Origin: JANQKX01 sp039028695
Lineage (GTDB): Bacteria > Pseudomonadota > Alphaproteobacteria > Kiloniellales > Kiloniellaceae
Direction: 5' to 3'
Assembly (NCBI GenBank): GCA_039028695.1
Contig: JBCCHN010000108.1
Coordinates: forward strand, 1 to 17,520
DNA: 17,520 nucleotides
Numbering within the stretch: the first letter of the stretch is position 1; every line of letters begins with the position of its first letter. The translations under genes and the position numbers were made by a program. Shown one piece after another: positions 14,590 through 17,520 of this stretch. The notes under the pieces are model-generated. The model saw only the letters and a program-made list of their open reading frames with translations, was not told where the DNA came from and made no database searches.

Positions 14590-14723
14590 TACGACGCCCC
14601 TCCCATGCGAATGATGGAGACGAAGTAGACCAGGATCACAAAGGCTAACAGCACAGCCAAAAGCGCCCAGTTCTTGATGCGTCGCTGGCGTTGCATGTCG
14701 TTTTGGCGCTCCCGTTCCTTCAT
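14589..14723 (-). CDS. CoxF-like small single-helix membrane protein, 44 aa
   Basis: A 44-residue ORF fills the gap between ctaB and ctaG: ATG 14723, stop TAA 14591-14589. It has a strongly basic and polar start (MKERERQNDMQRQRRIKN), one membrane helix (about 19-38, WALLAVLLAFVILVYFVSII) and a short RMGGAS end. That shape, and the NWALLAVL and IIRMGG-like parts, match the tiny CoxF-type proteins annotated or missed at this place in alphaproteobacterial oxidase clusters. Its function is not established; an assembly or stabilising role is inferred from location. Packing is tight: three bases after the ctaB stop, and its own stop overlaps the ctaG start as TAATG, which implies translational coupling. 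The ribosome binding site (TTAGG) is weak. It is easily missed by gene callers because of its length. Confidence 0.85.
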   Translation of the reverse strand: MKERERQNDMQRQRRIKNWALLAVLLAFVILVYFVSIIRMGGAS

Positions 14724-14726
14724 GAC

Positions 14727-15674
14727 CTAAGCCAGGCCAAACATAGCCCACCGGTCCGCGCCCGCGGCCCCAGCGGTGCAATCCATGATGAGCATGGCAA
14801 AAATCACAAATAGATAAAGAATCGAATAACCAAACATGAGCTTGGCTACCCGGTCGCTGTGATCCCTAAGGACCCTGACGGATAGGAGGACAAAGCACCC
14901 CGAGGTGATCAGGGCAACGGCACCGTAGAGCAATCCGGCCATGCCCAAGAAGGTGGGCAGGAGGCTTAAAGGCACCAAGGCAATGGTATAGGCCAACATC
15001 TGCCAGCGAGTGGTTTTTTTACCGGCGACCACAGGCAGCATGGGCACACCGGCCTTGGCATAGTCCCCTTCTCTGTATAGGGCCAGGGCCCAAAAATGGG
15101 GCGGCGTCCACATGAAGATGATAGCGAAGAGCACGATGGATTCGACGCTTACCGAACCGGTCACCGCGGTCCAGCCGATCATCGGCGGGAAGGCCCCCGC
15201 CGCGCCGCCGATCACGATATTCTGAGGCGTGCGGCGCTTGAGCCAAGCGGTATAGACAAAAATGTAAAAGAGGCTGGCCGTGGCCAATAAGGCGGCCGCC
15301 ACCCAATTGACGGCCAGGCCCATGACCATCACGGCGAAGATGCTAAGGACCACACCAAAAGCCAAGGCCTCATGAGGCTCGACCCGGCCGGCGGGAATGG
15401 GGCGCGAGCGGGTGCGGGACATTACCGCATCGATATCACGATCGTACCACATGTTGACCGCCCCAGCCGCCCCAGCGCTCACCGCGATGCAGAGCACAGC
15501 AACCATAGCCAAGAAGGGATGGATCTCCCCCGGCGCCACATAAAGGCCGGCAAAACCGGAAAAGACCACCAAAGACATTACTCGCGGTTTGAGAAGGGCA
15601 ATCAAATCCCCGAGCCGAGCACCGGCAACGGCCACGTCGCCGCCAATAGTGGCCGTAAGGCTTTGCTCTCTCAT
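14727..15674 (-). CDS. ctaB: Protoheme IX farnesyltransferase
   Basis: Transfers farnesyl to heme b to make heme o, the precursor of heme a for this oxidase; an integral inner-membrane UbiA-family prenyltransferase with about nine helices. The first aspartate-rich motif is N74-x3-D78-x-D-x-D82 in NMWYDRDIDAVMSRTRSRP, and the second region is YREGDYAKAGVPMLPVV (200-216). The conserved LLKPRVMSLVVFSGFAGLY stretch begins at residue 28. I take ATG 15674, giving 315 residues; a TTG at 15695 would add seven. Neither start has a good ribosome binding site. ATG 15674 overlaps the stop of a 30-codon upstream frame as ATGA, which could provide coupling. The gene lies 126 bases after ctaD. Confidence 0.95.
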   Translation of the reverse strand: MREQSLTATIGGDVAVAGARLGDLIALLKPRVMSLVVFSGFAGLYVAPGEIHPFLAMVAVLCIAVSAGAAGAVNMWYDRDIDAVMSRTRSRPIPAGRVEPHEALAFGVVLSIFAVMVMGLAVNWVAAALLATASLFYIFVYTAWLKRRTPQNIVIGGAAGAFPPMIGWTAVTGSVSVESIVLFAIIFMWTPPHFWALALYREGDYAKAGVPMLPVVAGKKTTRWQMLAYTIALVPLSLLPTFLGMAGLLYGAVALITSGCFVLLSVRVLRDHSDRVAKLMFGYSILYLFVIFAMLIMDCTAGAAGADRWAMFGLA

Positions 15675-15696
15675 ATCCAGCGAGGTGTCGGACAAA

Positions 15697-15722
15697 GTTC
15701 AGGTCTTTCTAGGTTCAGGTCT
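15697..15722. repeat. Short direct repeat GTTCAGGTCT upstream of ctaB
   Basis: GTTCAGGTCT occurs at 15697-15706 and again at 15713-15722, 16 bases apart, in the ctaD-ctaB gap and just upstream of the possible TTG start of ctaB. It may be a small local duplication or a protein- or RNA-binding site; nothing in the sequence decides. Confidence 0.5.
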
Positions 15723-15800
15723 CTATGGATCACAATCTTTCGAGCCGTGAATTCTAAGCGCATCGCCCCCGAGAAACTCGAGCCCGCCACCGGACCAGTG

Positions 15801-17414
15801 TTATTTGATCCGGGGCAAGGTCTCAAAGGTGTGGAAAGGCGGCGGAGAGGAAACGGTCCACTCCAAGGTGGTCGCCCCATCGCCCCAGTAATTCGCCTCC
15901 GTCTTTTGCCGGGACAAAAAGACCACGTAGAACGCCATGGCGATGAAAAACAGGGTCGAGGCAATAGAGATATAAGACCCCCAGGACGAGATCGCGTTCC
16001 AGCCCGCATAGGCATCCGGATAGTCGATGTAGCGACGGGGCATACCGGCCAGGCCCAAAAAGTGCTGCGGGAAGAAGGTCAGATTGACGCCAATGAAGGT
16101 GGTGTAGAAATGTAGCTTGCCGGCCCATTCGGGGTACTGATGGCCGCTCATCTTGCCGATCCAGTAGTAAAAGCCGGCAAAGATGGCGAAGACCGCGCCG
16201 AGGCTCAGCACATAATGGAAGTGGGCCACCACGTAATAGGTGTCATGCATGGCGATATCCATGCCCGCATTGGCAAGTACCACGCCGGTGACACCCCCTA
16301 CTGTAAAGAGGAAAATAAAGCCGATGGCCCAGAGCATGGGCGTCGTGAAACGGATTGAGCCGCCCCACATGGTCGCTACCCAGGAGAAGATCTTAACCCC
16401 CGTGGGTACCGCGATCACCATGGTGGCCGCCGTGAAATAGGCCCGGGTATCCACGTCCAGACCGACCGCATACATGTGGTGCGCCCAGACCACAAAGCCC
16501 ACCGCGCCGATGGAGACCATGGCATAGGCCATGCCCAAATAGCCGAACACCGGCTTGCGGCTGAAGGTGGAGATGATCTGGGAGACGATGCCGAAAGCCG
16601 GCAGAATCATGATGTAGACCTCGGGGTGCCCAAAGAACCAGAAGAGATGCTGGAACAAGATCGGGTCACCGCCGCCAGCCGGCTCGAAGAATGTCGTGCC
16701 GAAATTTCGATCGGTCAGAAGCATGGTGATGGCGCCGCCCAGAACCGGCAGGGACAAGAGCAGCAGGAAGGCCGTCACGAGCACAGACCAGACAAAGAGC
16801 GGCATCTTGTGCAAAGTCATGCCCGGCGCGCGCATATTGAAGATGGTAGTGATGAAGTTCACCGCACCCAGGATTGAGGACGCGCCCGCCAAGTGCAGGG
16901 CAAAGATCGCCATATCAACCGAGGCTCCTTGGTGTCCCGCCTTGCCAGAAAGGGGCGGATAAATCGTCCAGCCCGTGCCCGCGCCGATGTCCACCACCGC
17001 CGAGCCGAGCAGCAAGAGGAAGGCGGGGACCAGCAGCCAGAAGGAAATGTTGTTCATGCGGGGAAAGGCCATATCCGGCGCACCGATCATCAACGGCACA
17101 AACCAGTTGCCGAAACCACCGATCAAGGCGGGCATAACCACGAAGAACACCATGATCAGGCCGTGGGCCGTGATGATGACGTTCCAGAGTTGGCCGTCAG
17201 GAGAACCATCGGCGCCGGTCAAATATTGGACGCCCGGATCCTGCAACTCCATACGCATGATGAGAGAGAAAAAGGCACCGATGATGCCGGCCATGATGGC
17301 AAACAAAAGGTAAAGAGTGCCGATATCCTTATGGTTGGTCGAACAGAACCAGCGCAGAAAAAAGCCAGGCTTGTGATCATGGTGATCGTGATGAGCATCT
17401 GCAGCGTGAGCCAT
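15801..17414 (-). CDS. ctaD: Cytochrome c oxidase subunit I (aa3 type)
   Basis: Catalytic subunit: reduces oxygen to water at the heme a3-CuB centre while pumping protons. The 537-residue, twelve-helix protein has all ligands at the expected spacing: low-spin heme a H84 and H400, CuB H263, H312 and H313, cross-linked tyrosine Y267 in GHPEVY, and heme a3 H398 in VAHFHY. The D-channel aspartate D114 (GAPDMAFPRMNN) and glutamate E265, and the K-channel lysine K341 (TGVKIFSW), mark a type A1 heme-copper oxidase. The N-terminus is histidine-rich (AHAADAHHDHHDHKP), as in several alphaproteobacterial homologues. ATG 17414 has AAGGGGGG upstream and lies 13 bases after the ctaC stop; the frame runs on to a GTG at 17453, overlapping ctaC, which I reject as start. 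Confidence 0.98.
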   Translation of the reverse strand: MAHAADAHHDHHDHKPGFFLRWFCSTNHKDIGTLYLLFAIMAGIIGAFFSLIMRMELQDPGVQYLTGADGSPDGQLWNVIITAHGLIMVFFVVMPALIGGFGNWFVPLMIGAPDMAFPRMNNISFWLLVPAFLLLLGSAVVDIGAGTGWTIYPPLSGKAGHQGASVDMAIFALHLAGASSILGAVNFITTIFNMRAPGMTLHKMPLFVWSVLVTAFLLLLSLPVLGGAITMLLTDRNFGTTFFEPAGGGDPILFQHLFWFFGHPEVYIMILPAFGIVSQIISTFSRKPVFGYLGMAYAMVSIGAVGFVVWAHHMYAVGLDVDTRAYFTAATMVIAVPTGVKIFSWVATMWGGSIRFTTPMLWAIGFIFLFTVGGVTGVVLANAGMDIAMHDTYYVVAHFHYVLSLGAVFAIFAGFYYWIGKMSGHQYPEWAGKLHFYTTFIGVNLTFFPQHFLGLAGMPRRYIDYPDAYAGWNAISSWGSYISIASTLFFIAMAFYVVFLSRQKTEANYWGDGATTLEWTVSSPPPFHTFETLPRIK

Positions 17415-17427
17415 ACCTAAACCCCCC

Positions 17428-17520
17428 TTATTGCGCGCCGGCCGACGTGGCACCGGACGTTAGGGCAGCCACCCCAACCTCGGGCACATCGATTTCCCGC
17501 ACCGGCATATCGTTGCGCGC
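17428..17520 (-). CDS. ctaC: Probable cytochrome c oxidase subunit II, C-terminal tail only
   Basis: A minus-strand frame enters from the window edge and ends at TAA 17430-17428, giving the last 30 residues (ARNDMPVREIDVPEVG, then an Ala/Ser/Gly-rich end in GAQ). These residues are too variable to identify the protein by themselves. The call rests on position: 13 bases upstream of ctaD in the order ctaC-ctaD usual for alphaproteobacteria, where subunit II often has a non-conserved tail after the CuA domain. The CuA domain itself lies outside the window. Confidence 0.6.
   Translation of the reverse strand, partial: ARNDMPVREIDVPEVGVAALTSGATSAGAQ

Overview
The window reads as a chromosomal segment of an alphaproteobacterium, most likely a Rhodospirillales-type organism. 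The evidence is the gene families, the gene order (ispH-thrB-rnhA; a complete aa3-type cytochrome c oxidase assembly cluster; thrC next to an M16 processing-type peptidase) and the moderately high GC content. This assignment is inferred from gene content, not from a phylogenetic marker. I see no insertion sequence, phage, CRISPR, rRNA or tRNA gene; the window is mostly dense core genome.

Left end (1-785): on the minus strand lies the N-terminal part of an unrecognised lipoprotein, cut by the window edge. Just upstream of it is a 43-residue ORF that looks like a CDGSH iron-sulfur protein whose three cluster cysteines and motif aspartate have all been replaced. About 270 bases with no recognisable gene follow. 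Plus-strand genes (786-3216): ispH (isoprenoid biosynthesis), thrB (homoserine kinase) and rnhA (RNase HI), the last two overlapping at their stop/start. Minus-strand redox pair (3248-6064): a DsbD/ScsB-type transmembrane thiol-disulfide reductase followed by a Prx5-type peroxiredoxin. The reductase ends at an in-frame TAA where a family-like C-terminal helix appears to continue for 27 more codons. A 159-base divergent region with a 7+7 dyad separates it from plus-strand yqgE (6224-6802), which converges on the next minus-strand block.

From 17520 down to 6816 everything is on the minus strand with small gaps and overlaps: ctaC (C-terminal tail only) - ctaD - ctaB - coxF-like 44-residue membrane protein - ctaG/cox11 - ctaE (subunit III) - DUF983 zinc-ribbon membrane protein - surf1 - M32 carboxypeptidase - thrC - M16 peptidase - GNAT acetyltransferase (RimJ-like). 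The first eight encode oxidase subunits, heme A synthesis (CtaB farnesylates heme b), copper insertion (Cox11) and heme insertion/assembly (SURF1). The rest are housekeeping genes in the same direction. A weak terminator-like hairpin overlaps the end of thrC. The two last steps of threonine synthesis, thrB and thrC, are both present but sit on opposite strands in different gene blocks.

I did not find a clearly new multi-gene system. The most unusual items are the cysteine-less CDGSH remnant, the nonsense codon near the end of dsbD, and the dyad in the dsbD/yqgE divergent region.
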